Both the position numbers and the translations under genes were made by a program. Under the pieces are notes generated by a model. The model made no database searches, was not told where the DNA came from, and saw nothing but the letters and a program-made list of their open reading frames with translations. A stretch of 64,000 bases of DNA from Rubrobacter xylanophilus DSM 9941 (GTDB lineage: Bacteria > Actinomycetota > Rubrobacteria > Rubrobacterales > Rubrobacteraceae): positions 1,178,001-1,242,000 of the forward strand of contig NC_008148.1 of the NCBI RefSeq assembly GCF_000014185.1, given 5' to 3'. The first letter of the stretch is position 1; each line of letters begins with the position of its first letter. Shown one piece after another: positions 40,593 to 48,500 of the stretch.

Positions 40593-40872
40593 AGTGTTAC
40601 AAACCTTTCTCCGCTACCGCACGCTCTCTCCGTGTCCTTCGCTCCGGGCGATAACCTCGAGTCCTTCGCCTCCCGGCTCTTTCGGGGCCGGAGGCCCGGG
40701 AGGCGCCTCTCGCCTCCGGCTCTCTTGCGCCGTAATCACCTGCTAAATAGACTATCATAAAGCGCGCGGTCATCGAGCGGCTCGGTGCGGCGATGTGTGC
40801 CCCCGCTGCCGCCGCGGGCCGCGCGGCCTCAGAGTAACCACCGCGAGGACGGGCTCTACGGATAGGAGAGGT
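40593..40872. other. Divergent intergenic region with competing hairpins
   Basis: 280 nt without a gene. An AT-rich stretch at 40741-40762 (TGCTAAATAGACTATCATAA) has -10-like elements on both strands. On the leftward side two stems compete: GCCTCCCGG (40668-40676) with CCGGGAGGC (40696-40704), and CCGGAGGC (40688-40695) with GCCTCCGG (40712-40719). The second stem encloses part of the first, so they cannot both form. They would lie in the leader of the NuoI-like gene. Confidence 0.4.
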
Positions 40873-41430
40873 ATGGCGCTCTTCAGGAGGAACAGGTCGG
40901 TCACGCCGCTGCGCTCCGGGGAGAAGGCCCCGAACTTCCAGCTTTCCTCGGCGCAGGGGGGGGTCTTCCGGCTGGACATGAGGACGGCGCACGGCCCGGT
41001 CGTGCTCGCCTTCGTGGACGCCGGCGGGGAGGGGGACGGGCTGCTGCAGCTTCTGAAGGATCACCAGACTGAGCTCCAGCGCGCCGCGGTGGCCGAGCGT
41101 TTCCGCGCCAGGGAGGAGAGCAGGGCCTCCGGCGAGGCCTACCTCCGCATCGGCCCGACGGTGACCACGACGGTCGCGGCCGTGGTGCGGGCGAAATCGA
41201 TGGAGGAGGTGAGGGAGCTGCGGGACCGGCTGCAGCTTCCGTACTACGTGCTGTGGGACGAGACGGGCTGGGTCTCGGGGATGTACGGCGTGCCGGAGGG
41301 GAAGACGGCGGTCGCGCTCGTGCAAAGCGACGGAACGCTGAGGTGGTTCCCGGCGGAGTCGCTCGGCGCGGAGCAGATACTGCGGGCGATCTTCCCGCCC
41401 CGGGAGGAGGGGCAAGGCTCCGGGGCGTAG
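40873..41430 (+). CDS. Cysteine-free thioredoxin-fold (redoxin-like) protein
   Basis: A 185-residue protein with the AhpC/redoxin opening SGEKAPNFQLSSAQGGVFRL and later GVPEGKTAVALVQSDGTLRWF. At the place of the peroxidatic or CxxC cysteine it has VVLAFVDAGGEGDG; the whole protein has no cysteine. It therefore cannot do thiol chemistry and may be a scaffold, chaperone or regulatory relative. ATG 40873 with GATAGGAGAGGT upstream. It is monocistronic, divergent from the NuoI-like operon. Confidence 0.75.
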   Translation: MALFRRNRSVTPLRSGEKAPNFQLSSAQGGVFRLDMRTAHGPVVLAFVDAGGEGDGLLQLLKDHQTELQRAAVAERFRAREESRASGEAYLRIGPTVTTTVAAVVRAKSMEEVRELRDRLQLPYYVLWDETGWVSGMYGVPEGKTAVALVQSDGTLRWFPAESLGAEQILRAIFPPREEGQGSGA

Positions 41431-41468
41431 CCCCGCGACGAGCGGCGCTCCGGAGGCTGGCCCGGGGC

Positions 41469-42149
41469 TCAGGGGGCGCACCGCGCGATCAGCTCCCTTC
41501 TCTCCTCCTCTCCGGTGACCCTGTCCAGGGTGGGGTAGAGGATGTTGCGCTCCCGGTTGTCGTGGTGCTCGTGCAGCCGCTTGTACCAGTAGCCCCGGTC
41601 GAAGAGGTCTATGAGGTCCCGGCGTCGCTCGCCGGGGGCCTTCTCTTCGAGGCGCGGGAGGGCCTGCCTGAAGTGCTCCAGGATCTGGAGCATCTTCCTG
41701 TGCTCGTTTGTGTAGAGCTCGGGATCCCCGCCGGGGATGCGGCCCGCCCGGGCGTAGACGGGCAGCAGGATCTCCTCCTCCACCCCGATGTGCCGCCGCT
41801 GGCCTTCGTACACGCGCTCGAGCAGCTCCGCCGCGAGCGGGATGTTCTGCTCCAGCAACGCCTCCTGGTGGGAGAGGAAGAGCTCGTCCACCCACTCGTG
41901 CACGCCAGCGAGCGCGAGAAAGCTCTCCGGGGGCGGCTCCCCGAGGGACACCTCGGCGACACGCCCTAGCTCGCCGAGCAGCCGTCCGGCCGGCACGCCC
42001 CTCTGCCGGGCGAACTCCTCGAGCGTCGTATCCTCCTCCTGAAGCTCTCCGGAAAACCCGTAGCGGGAGAGCACGAGCCCGGCCGCCGGGAACGACCGCA
42101 CGAGCTCCCCGAGCCGGGTGCGGGGACCCGCCGGAGGGCCGTGCGCCAC
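41469..42149 (-). CDS. Hemerythrin-like protein with N-terminal ScdA-like domain
   Basis: A 226-residue protein. The N-terminal ~55 residues (RLGELVRSFPAAGLVLSRYGF) resemble the DUF542 domain of Ric but lack its double cysteine. The C-terminal hemerythrin-like domain has HEWVDELFLSHQEAL, RRHIGVEEEILLPVY, NEHRKMLQIL and LHEHHDNRERNILYP as likely di-iron ligands. It may sense or bind NO or O2, or move iron. The GTG start lies 3 nt after the cupin gene stop, forming a two-gene operon. Confidence 0.85.
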   Translation of the reverse strand: MAHGPPAGPRTRLGELVRSFPAAGLVLSRYGFSGELQEEDTTLEEFARQRGVPAGRLLGELGRVAEVSLGEPPPESFLALAGVHEWVDELFLSHQEALLEQNIPLAAELLERVYEGQRRHIGVEEEILLPVYARAGRIPGGDPELYTNEHRKMLQILEHFRQALPRLEEKAPGERRRDLIDLFDRGYWYKRLHEHHDNRERNILYPTLDRVTGEEERRELIARCAP

Positions 42150-42152
42150 TGC

Positions 42153-42548
42153 TCAGGAGTCTCCTATGCCGGAGCGCGCCCCCGCAACGGTGAGCAGGCA
42201 CAGCGCGTCCTCCAGCGCCTCCACCGAGTGCCTCACCCCGGCGTCGCAGGTGATCAGGACGCCCTCCCCGACCTCCGAGGCCTCCCCCGCCGCCTCGAAC
42301 CTCACCCGCCCCTCCAGCACGGTGAGCCCGAAGGGCCCCGGCGCGGCGTGCTCGTCCAGCCTGTCCCCGGCCCCCATGGTCATCAGCACCACGTTCATCC
42401 CCTCGCCCTTGCGCAGCGTTATGGCGTTGCGCCGCCGCTCCTCGTACGTCCTCTCGGACCTCAGCCTGCGCCCCTCCTCGCTGAGGTCGAACCGCTGCAC
42501 GCTGCCCCTCAGCGGGCGCTCGGAGCCCGGGTGCGGCCTCTTCTCCAT
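42153..42548 (-). CDS. Cupin-fold protein
   Basis: A 131-residue single-domain cupin. The first motif is weak (MTMGAGDRLDEHAAPGPFGLTVLEGRVRF) with one clear histidine; the second has CDAGVRHSVEALED. Metal ligands are therefore fewer than in classical cupins. Start ATG 42548 with GAGGAGG upstream. It forms an operon with the hemerythrin-like gene and is divergent from the Crp/Fnr regulator, a possible direct control pair. Confidence 0.83.
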   Translation of the reverse strand: MEKRPHPGSERPLRGSVQRFDLSEEGRRLRSERTYEERRRNAITLRKGEGMNVVLMTMGAGDRLDEHAAPGPFGLTVLEGRVRFEAAGEASEVGEGVLITCDAGVRHSVEALEDALCLLTVAGARSGIGDS

Positions 42549-42579
42549 CTCTTCGCCTCCTCTTTGGGGGTCCGATGAC

Positions 42580-42602
42580 CACTAAATCTTACAAAATTAG
42601 TG
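42580..42602. promoter_or_regulatory. Palindrome between cupin operon and Crp/Fnr gene
   Basis: CACTAA (42580-42585) and TTAGTG (42597-42602) are perfect inverted arms around 11 nt in the 70-nt divergent gap. It would overlap both promoters and is a good candidate for autoregulation by the Crp/Fnr-type protein encoded next to it. Confidence 0.45.
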
Positions 42603-42618
42603 ATAATATTGCAGGGAG

Positions 42619-43305
42619 ATGTCTCGAGAGGTTTTCCCGGGCTGGTACTTCGGGCTTCCGGAGGGGCTGCGCCGGGAGGCGTGCCTGAGGCTGCTGGAGG
42701 GCGCGGGCGCGCTGCTGGGCGGCTCGCCGGCGGTACTGAGGTATGCCGGGGGCGAGGCGCTGCCGCCCGTCGAGCGCGGGTGGGCGTGCGTGCTCGTCGA
42801 GGGGTTCGTGCGGGTCCGGACCGGCTACAGGGGGTATGCGGGGCTGCGGCAGGCGACGCTGGCGTTGGCCGGGCCGTGGCAGCTCGTGTGGGGCGGGAGG
42901 GGCGACCCTCCTCCGGCCGAGGCGCTGACGGGCTGCGCCGTGGCGCGGTTCCCCGAGGCCGCTCTCGGGGGTTCCGGCTCCGCGGGGGCGTTTCTGGACC
43001 TGCTGGAGGATCTCCTCGCCGCCTACGAGGGCGCGGCGTGGGCTCTTCTGCCCCGGGGGACGCGGGCGAGGCTGTCCAGGGTTCTGGCGCTGTTGGCCGG
43101 AAGGTTCGGCAGGGAGCTCCCCGGCGGGGCCGTCCTGGTGCCGCTCTCGCCGAGGAGGGCGGATCTGGCCGAGATGGCGGCGACCACCCGCGAGTCGATG
43201 ACCCGGGCCGTCGCCGAGCTGGTGGAGCGGGGGACGCTCGAGGTCGGCGGCCGCGGCATCCTCATAGAGGACGCCGCGGAGCTGGCCGCGCTGGCCGGCG
43301 ACTGA
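42619..43305 (+). CDS. Crp/Fnr-family transcriptional regulator
   Basis: A 228-residue regulator. An N-terminal cNMP-like beta-roll (about 40-120) is followed by a dimer helix and a C-terminal winged helix-turn-helix at about 178-210 (RRADLAEMAATTRESMTRAVAELVERGTLEV). It has three scattered cysteines but not the N-terminal cluster of FNR, so an O2-labile [4Fe-4S] sensor is unlikely; NO or another ligand is possible. ATG 42619 with GCAGGGAG upstream. It lies between NO-type genes and the nar operon and is a reasonable regulator for both. Confidence 0.88.
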   Translation: MSREVFPGWYFGLPEGLRREACLRLLEGAGALLGGSPAVLRYAGGEALPPVERGWACVLVEGFVRVRTGYRGYAGLRQATLALAGPWQLVWGGRGDPPPAEALTGCAVARFPEAALGGSGSAGAFLDLLEDLLAAYEGAAWALLPRGTRARLSRVLALLAGRFGRELPGGAVLVPLSPRRADLAEMAATTRESMTRAVAELVERGTLEVGGRGILIEDAAELAALAGD

Positions 43306-43317
43306 GGCCGGGGGAGG

Positions 43318-43680
43318 TCAGCCGGCCTCCGGCCAGGCCTCCAGGTTGCGGACGAAGCCCGGCGGGGAGAAGACGGCGAGCAGGTGCGCCTCCTCTTGGG
43401 AGGCGTTCCTCAGCGCCACGCGCTCCCCGACCCCGAGCAACGCGACCGCGCCGGCCTCGAGCTCCTCCTCGCGCTCCCCGCTCCGGAGCGCGACCCGCCC
43501 GCTCCGGACCACCACCATGGCCTCCGACTCGCCGTGGTCGTGCTCCGGCATGCCCCCTCCCGGCGGGAGCACGACCCTCGCCGCGGAGAGGTTCTCCCCT
43601 GCCGCAAGCACCTCGACCCTCGGGCCTCCCTCCACCGGGGCGGCCCTCAACACCCCGGACCCCGCGCGTCCGATCCTCAC
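43318..43680 (-). CDS. Cupin domain protein
   Basis: A 120-residue cupin with a good first motif, GGGMPEHDHGESEAMVVVRSGRV, giving His, His and Glu ligands, and a second motif around RVALRNASQEEAHLLAVF. I place the start at GTG 43680 because GAGGGAGGTGGAAG is directly upstream; an upstream GTG at 43707 lacks such a site. It is convergent with the Crp/Fnr gene (12 nt) and divergent from the nar operon. Substrate unknown. Confidence 0.82.
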   Translation of the reverse strand: MRIGRAGSGVLRAAPVEGGPRVEVLAAGENLSAARVVLPPGGGMPEHDHGESEAMVVVRSGRVALRSGEREEELEAGAVALLGVGERVALRNASQEEAHLLAVFSPPGFVRNLEAWPEAG

Positions 43681-43770
43681 CTTCCACCTCCCTCTGTCGC
43701 GTAACACGAAGGCGCCCAGAAATTATTACCGACGTTGTAGGTGTTTTTGCAACCGGGGGCGGTGCGCGCC

Positions 43771-43784
43771 GTGATCGCGGTCAA
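43771..43784. promoter_or_regulatory. FNR/CRP-type operator upstream of the nar operon
   Basis: GTGATCGCGGTCAA matches the FNR box TTGAT-N4-ATCAA at 8 of 10 defined positions. It lies in the 227-nt gap shared by the cupin gene and the DUF4149-narK-narGHJI operon. A -10-like TTTTAC at 43813-43818 would place the box near -45. The adjacent Crp/Fnr protein is the natural candidate to bind here. Confidence 0.5.
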
Positions 43785-43907
43785 AACGACGGAAGGGCTT
43801 GCTGCGTGCCCTCTTTTACGGCCCCGTCTGGATTACTGTTACTCGCTGTGTGATACTTGGTCTGCGTTTGGGAGTGGCGGGCTGCAAGAAGAGGAGGTGC
43901 GGCTCTC

Positions 43908-44384
43908 GTGGAGGCTCTTGTTCACGTTGTGCACGCGGTGCTCGCGGGGGCGTGGCTTGGTGGGGTGGCGTTCACGACGCTCGTGGTCTCGCCCGCGCTC
44001 AAGGAGATGAAGTGGAGCGTCGCGGAGCGGATGGCGGTCCGCTCGGTGATCGGGCGTCACTACGCGCGGGTGGGGACGGCCAACCTGGTCCTGCTCGCGG
44101 TCTTCGCCGTGCTGGAGGGGGTGCTTGGCGGGGCGGGGGCGGTGTTGTATGTTGAGTACTTACTCATCGTGGTGCTCTTCGGGCTCACCGCGGCGCACGG
44201 GGCGTACTTCGGGCGCCGGCTGAAGGAGCTGGCCGCCGCCGAGCGGGAGGCCCGCGACCCTGGGGAGGCCAGGGAGCGGGCCGGGCGCCGGCGGGCGCTG
44301 CAGAGGGTCTCCTTCGGGGTCTCCATGGCCAACCTGCTCGCCAGCGCGGCGGTGGCGGCGCTCTCCGTGGCGGCGGGGTTGTGA
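43908..44384 (+). CDS. DUF4149/CopD-like membrane protein
   Basis: A 158-residue protein with four TM helices. HVVHAVLAGAWLGGVAFTTLVVSP is the typical first helix of DUF4149/CopD-like proteins, with histidines that could bind heme or copper. A basic and acidic amphipathic segment (about 112-138) separates helices three and four. The start is GTG 43908 with GAGGAGGTG upstream. It overlaps narK by 4 nt and so is the first gene of the nitrate operon; its role there is not known. Confidence 0.78.
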   Translation: MEALVHVVHAVLAGAWLGGVAFTTLVVSPALKEMKWSVAERMAVRSVIGRHYARVGTANLVLLAVFAVLEGVLGGAGAVLYVEYLLIVVLFGLTAAHGAYFGRRLKELAAAEREARDPGEARERAGRRRALQRVSFGVSMANLLASAAVAALSVAAGL

Positions 44385-45568
44385 TGTCGGGGGCGGCGCA
44401 CAGGGCGCTCGGGCTCGCGACGCTCGCCTTCGCCCTGTGCTTCTCCGTGTGGGGACTCATAGCGCCGCTTGCGCCCCGCTTCCAGGAGCTCTACGGGCTG
44501 AGCGACACCCAGATCAGCCTCGTCATCGCCACGCCCGTTCTGCTGGGCTCGCTCTTCAGGATACCGGCAGGCATCCTCGCCGACCGCTTCGGGGGGCGGC
44601 GGGTCTTCACCGGCATGCTGCTCTTCCTCGTTCTGCCGGTCGTGTTGATCGGGTTTTTCGGCGGCTCCTTCTACGGGCTCCTGTTCTGGGGGTTTCTGCT
44701 GGGCGTAGCGGGGAGCTCCTTCGCCGTGGGGGTGCCCTTCGTCTCGAAGTGGTTTCCGCCGGAGAGGCAGGGGGTCGCGCTCGGGGTCTACGGGGTGGGC
44801 AACATCGGGTCGGCCCTCGCCGCCTACGCCGCGCCGGCCATAGCGGGGGCGTGGGGCTGGAGGTGGGCTTTCTGGGTGTTCGCCGTCCCGCTCTTGGCCA
44901 TGGCCGCGGTGTTCTGGGCGGTGGGGCGGGACGCCCCGGGGGGCGGGCCGCCGCCCTCGCTCGCCGAGGGGCTCCGGCTCTTCCGGGAGGAGCTCGGCCC
45001 GTGGGTTCTGAGCCTCTTCTACTTTCTCACCTTCGGGGGCTTTGTGGCGCTCGGGATCTACCTGCCCAAGCTGCTCGTGGACCTCTTCGGGCTCGGGCAG
45101 ACCGACGCCGGGCTGCGGGCGGCGGGCTTCGTGGTGCTGGCGACGCTGGCGCGGCCGGTGGGGGGCTGGCTCTCGGACAGGGTGGGCGGCGGGCCGCTGC
45201 TCGCCGTTGTCTTCGCGCTCCTGCCCCTCATGGCGCTCCTGCTCGCCTTCGGGGGCGGGATGGTTTCGTTCACCGTGGGGGCGCTCTCCAGCGCCGCGCT
45301 GCTGGGCGTGGGCAACGGGGCCGTCTTCAAGCTCGTCGCGGCGCTCTACCCGGGTAGGACCGGGGTGGTCACCGGCCTGGTGGGTGCGGCGGGGGGGCTC
45401 GGGGGCTTCTTCCCGCCGCTGGTGATGGGGGTGGTCAGGGACCTCACCGGCTCCTACGCCCCGGGTTTCGTCCTGCTGGCGCTTTTCGCCGCGGGGTGCT
45501 TTGCGGTGAACGCGGCTTGCATGCGGAGATGGAAGGCTCAGGGCCAAGGCCGTACGGAAGGAGTGTGA
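44381..45568 (+). CDS. narK: Nitrate/nitrite transporter NarK (MFS)
   Basis: A 395-residue MFS transporter with twelve TM helices. NarK signatures are visible: RIPAGILADRFGGRRVF, GVAGSSFAVGVPFVSKWFPPERQGVALGVYGVGNIG (nitrate signature 1) and GVGNGAVFKLVAALYPGRTGVVTGLVGAAGGLGGFFPP (signature 2). The conserved arginines are present. It imports nitrate or exchanges it for nitrite. GTG 44381 (overlapping the previous TGA) or ATG 44384 is the start. It precedes narG by 3 nt. Confidence 0.95.
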   Translation: MMSGAAHRALGLATLAFALCFSVWGLIAPLAPRFQELYGLSDTQISLVIATPVLLGSLFRIPAGILADRFGGRRVFTGMLLFLVLPVVLIGFFGGSFYGLLFWGFLLGVAGSSFAVGVPFVSKWFPPERQGVALGVYGVGNIGSALAAYAAPAIAGAWGWRWAFWVFAVPLLAMAAVFWAVGRDAPGGGPPPSLAEGLRLFREELGPWVLSLFYFLTFGGFVALGIYLPKLLVDLFGLGQTDAGLRAAGFVVLATLARPVGGWLSDRVGGGPLLAVVFALLPLMALLLAFGGGMVSFTVGALSSAALLGVGNGAVFKLVAALYPGRTGVVTGLVGAAGGLGGFFPPLVMGVVRDLTGSYAPGFVLLALFAAGCFAVNAACMRRWKAQGQGRTEGV

Positions 45569-45571
45569 GCG

Positions 45572-48500
45572 GTGTCTGAACCCACCAACCCGCTGCTCAG
45601 GGGGATGCAGTACCTGGCGCGGACCGAGCGGCGTTCCGGGGGGCACGGGGAGCTCAGCGCCCGCGACAGGGAGTGGGAGCGGGCCTACCGACAGCGGTGG
45701 CAGCACGACCGGGTCGTGCGCTCCACCCACGGCGTCAACTGCACCGGGTCGTGCTCGTGGAAGATCTACGTCAAGGACGGGATCATCACCTGGGAGACCC
45801 AGCAGACCGACTACCCCTCCAACGGCCCGGACATGCCCGAGTACGAGCCGCGGGGCTGCCCGCGGGGGGCCTCGTTCTCCTGGTACACCTACTCGCCCCT
45901 GAGGATCAAGTACCCCTACGTGCGCGGGGCGCTGCTCGAGGCGTACCGCGAGGCCAAGGGGAGGACCGGGGACCCCGTGGAGGCCTGGGCGAGCGTGGTC
46001 GAGGACCCGGAGAAGGCGCGCCGCTACAAGGCGGCCAGGGGCAAGGGCGGCCTCGAGCGGGCCTCTTGGGAGGAGGCCGCGGAGATCATCGCCGCGGCCC
46101 ACGTCTACACCATAAAGAAGTACGGACCGGACCGGGTGGTGGGCTTCTCCCCGATCCCGGCGATGAGCATGGTCAGCTACTCCGGCGGGACGCGCTTTCT
46201 CTCGCTCATCGGGGGGGTCATCCCCAGCTTCTACGACTGGTACTCGGACTGGCCGCCGGCCTCCCCCCAGATCTGGGGCGACCAGACCGACGTGCCCGAG
46301 TCCGCCGACTGGTGGAACGCCTCCTACCTCATGATGTGGGGTTCAAACGTCCCCATCACCCGCACCCCGGACGCCCACTTCATGACCGAGGCCCGCTACA
46401 AGGGCCAGAAGGTGGTGGTCGTAAGCCCCGACTACTCGGACCACACCAAGTTCGCCGACCACTGGCTTCCGGTCCAGCCCGGCACGGACGGGGCGCTCGC
46501 GATGGCGATGGGGCACGTGATCCTGAAGGAGTTCTACGTCGAGCGGCAGGTCCCCTACTTTCTGGAGTACGCCAAGAAGCACACCGACCTGCCGATGCTC
46601 GTGACGCTCCGGGAGCGCGGGGGGGCCTGGGTGCCCGACCGCTTCCTGCGCGCAACCGACCTCGGCGACGGGTCTGAGAACGCCGAGTGGAAGACCGTCC
46701 TCCTGGACGCGGCGGGCGGCGGGCCCGTGGTGCCCAACGGGTCGATGGGCTTCAAGTACGGCGAGGAGGGGGAGGGGAGGTGGAACCTCGAGCTCGGCGC
46801 AACCGACCCCCTGCTCTCCCTGCTCGGCTCCCACGAGGAGCTGGTCGAGGTCGAGCTGCCGCGCTTCGACGGCGCCGGGGAGGGCGCGGCCACGCTGCGC
46901 CGGGGCGTGCCCGCCCGTCGCCTGGGCGGGCGCCTCGTCACCACCGTCTACGACCTCCTGCTCGCCCAGTACGGGGTGCGCCGCGAGGGCCTGCCCGGGG
47001 AGTGGCCCGGAGGCTACGAAGACCCCGAGCCCTACACCCCCGCGTGGCAGCAGGAGATCACCGGGGTCGATGCCGGGAGGGCCGCCCGCATCGGGCGCGA
47101 GTTCGCCCGCAACGCCGAGCGCACCGGCGGGCGCTCGATGATCATCATGGGGGCGGGCACCAACCACTGGTACCACTCCGACCAGATATACAGGGCCATG
47201 CTCGCGCTCGTGCTCCTGTGCGGCTGCCAGGGCAGGAACGGGGGCGGCTGGGCGCACTACGTCGGTCAGGAGAAGGTGCGGCCCATAACCGGCTGGTCCA
47301 CCGTGGCCTTCGCGCTGGACTGGAACCGCCCGCCGCGGCACATGGCCGGGACCACCCTCTGGTATCTCGCGACCGAGCAGTGGCGCTACGAGCACATGGG
47401 GGCGGACGAGCTCGCCGCCCCGACCGGGAAGGGGCGGCTCGCGGGGATGCACTTCGCCGACTGCGTGGCGCTCTCCGCCCGGCTGGGCTGGCAGCCCTCC
47501 TACCCCACCTTCGACCGCAACCCCCTCGAGATAGCCGAGGCGGCGGAGCGGGAGGGCGTCGGCGTCGAGGAGTACGTGCTGCGGGAGCTCCGGGAGGGGC
47601 GCCTCCGCTTCGCCTGCGAGGACCCGGGCGCGCCGGAGAACTTCCCGCGCGTCCTGACCCTGTGGCGCTCCAACCTGCTCGGCTCCTCCGGCAAGGGGCA
47701 CGAGTACTTCCTCAAGCACCTGCTCGGCGTCCCCGACGCGGCGGTGCGCAACGAAGAGACCCCGGAGGGGCTGCGCCCGAAGGAGGTCGTGTGGCGCGAG
47801 CGGGCGGCGGAGGGCAAGCTCGACCTGCTCACCACGCTGGACTTCCGCAAGAACGGCTCCTCCATCTACTCGGACATCGTGCTCCCGGCCGCCACGTGGT
47901 ACGAGAAGCACGACCTCTCCTCGACGGATCTGCACCCCTTCGTGCACCCCTTCAACCCCGCCATCACGCCGCCTTGGGAGGCGAAGAGCGACTGGGAGAT
48001 CTTCAAGCTCATCGCCCGGGTCTTCTCCGGGCTCGCGAGAGAGCACCTCGGCGTCAGGAAGGACGTCGTCGCCGCGCCGCTGCTGCACGACACGCCGGAC
48101 GAGATCTCCCAGCCCTTCGGCGAGGTGCGCGACTGGAAGAAGGGCGAGTGCGAGCCCGTCCCGGGCAGGACGATGCCCAAGCTCGTCACCGTCGAGCGCG
48201 ACTACGGCGCGGTCGCCGAGAAGATGACCGCGCTCGGGCCGCTCGTCGAGGAGCTCGGCGTCGGGGTCAAGGGGGTCTCCTGGAGGCCCGTCCCCGAGGT
48301 GGAGGAGATGAGGACCAAGAACGGCGCCGTGCGCGGGGGGCCCGCGGCCGGCCGGCCCGTGATGGAGCGCGACGACCAGGTCTGCGAGGCCATCCTCGCC
48401 CTCTCGGGCACCACCAACGGGCGCCTCGCCGTAGAGGGTTTCAGGGCGCTCGAGCGGCGCACCGGCCGGCGGCTCGCCGACCTCGCCGAGGAGCGGGGGG

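Noticed and set aside
41421..41435. CGGGGC-GTA-GCCCCG hairpin over the redoxin-like stop codon
   Set aside because: A 6-bp stem with a 3-nt loop is expected by chance in DNA this GC-rich and it has no T tract.
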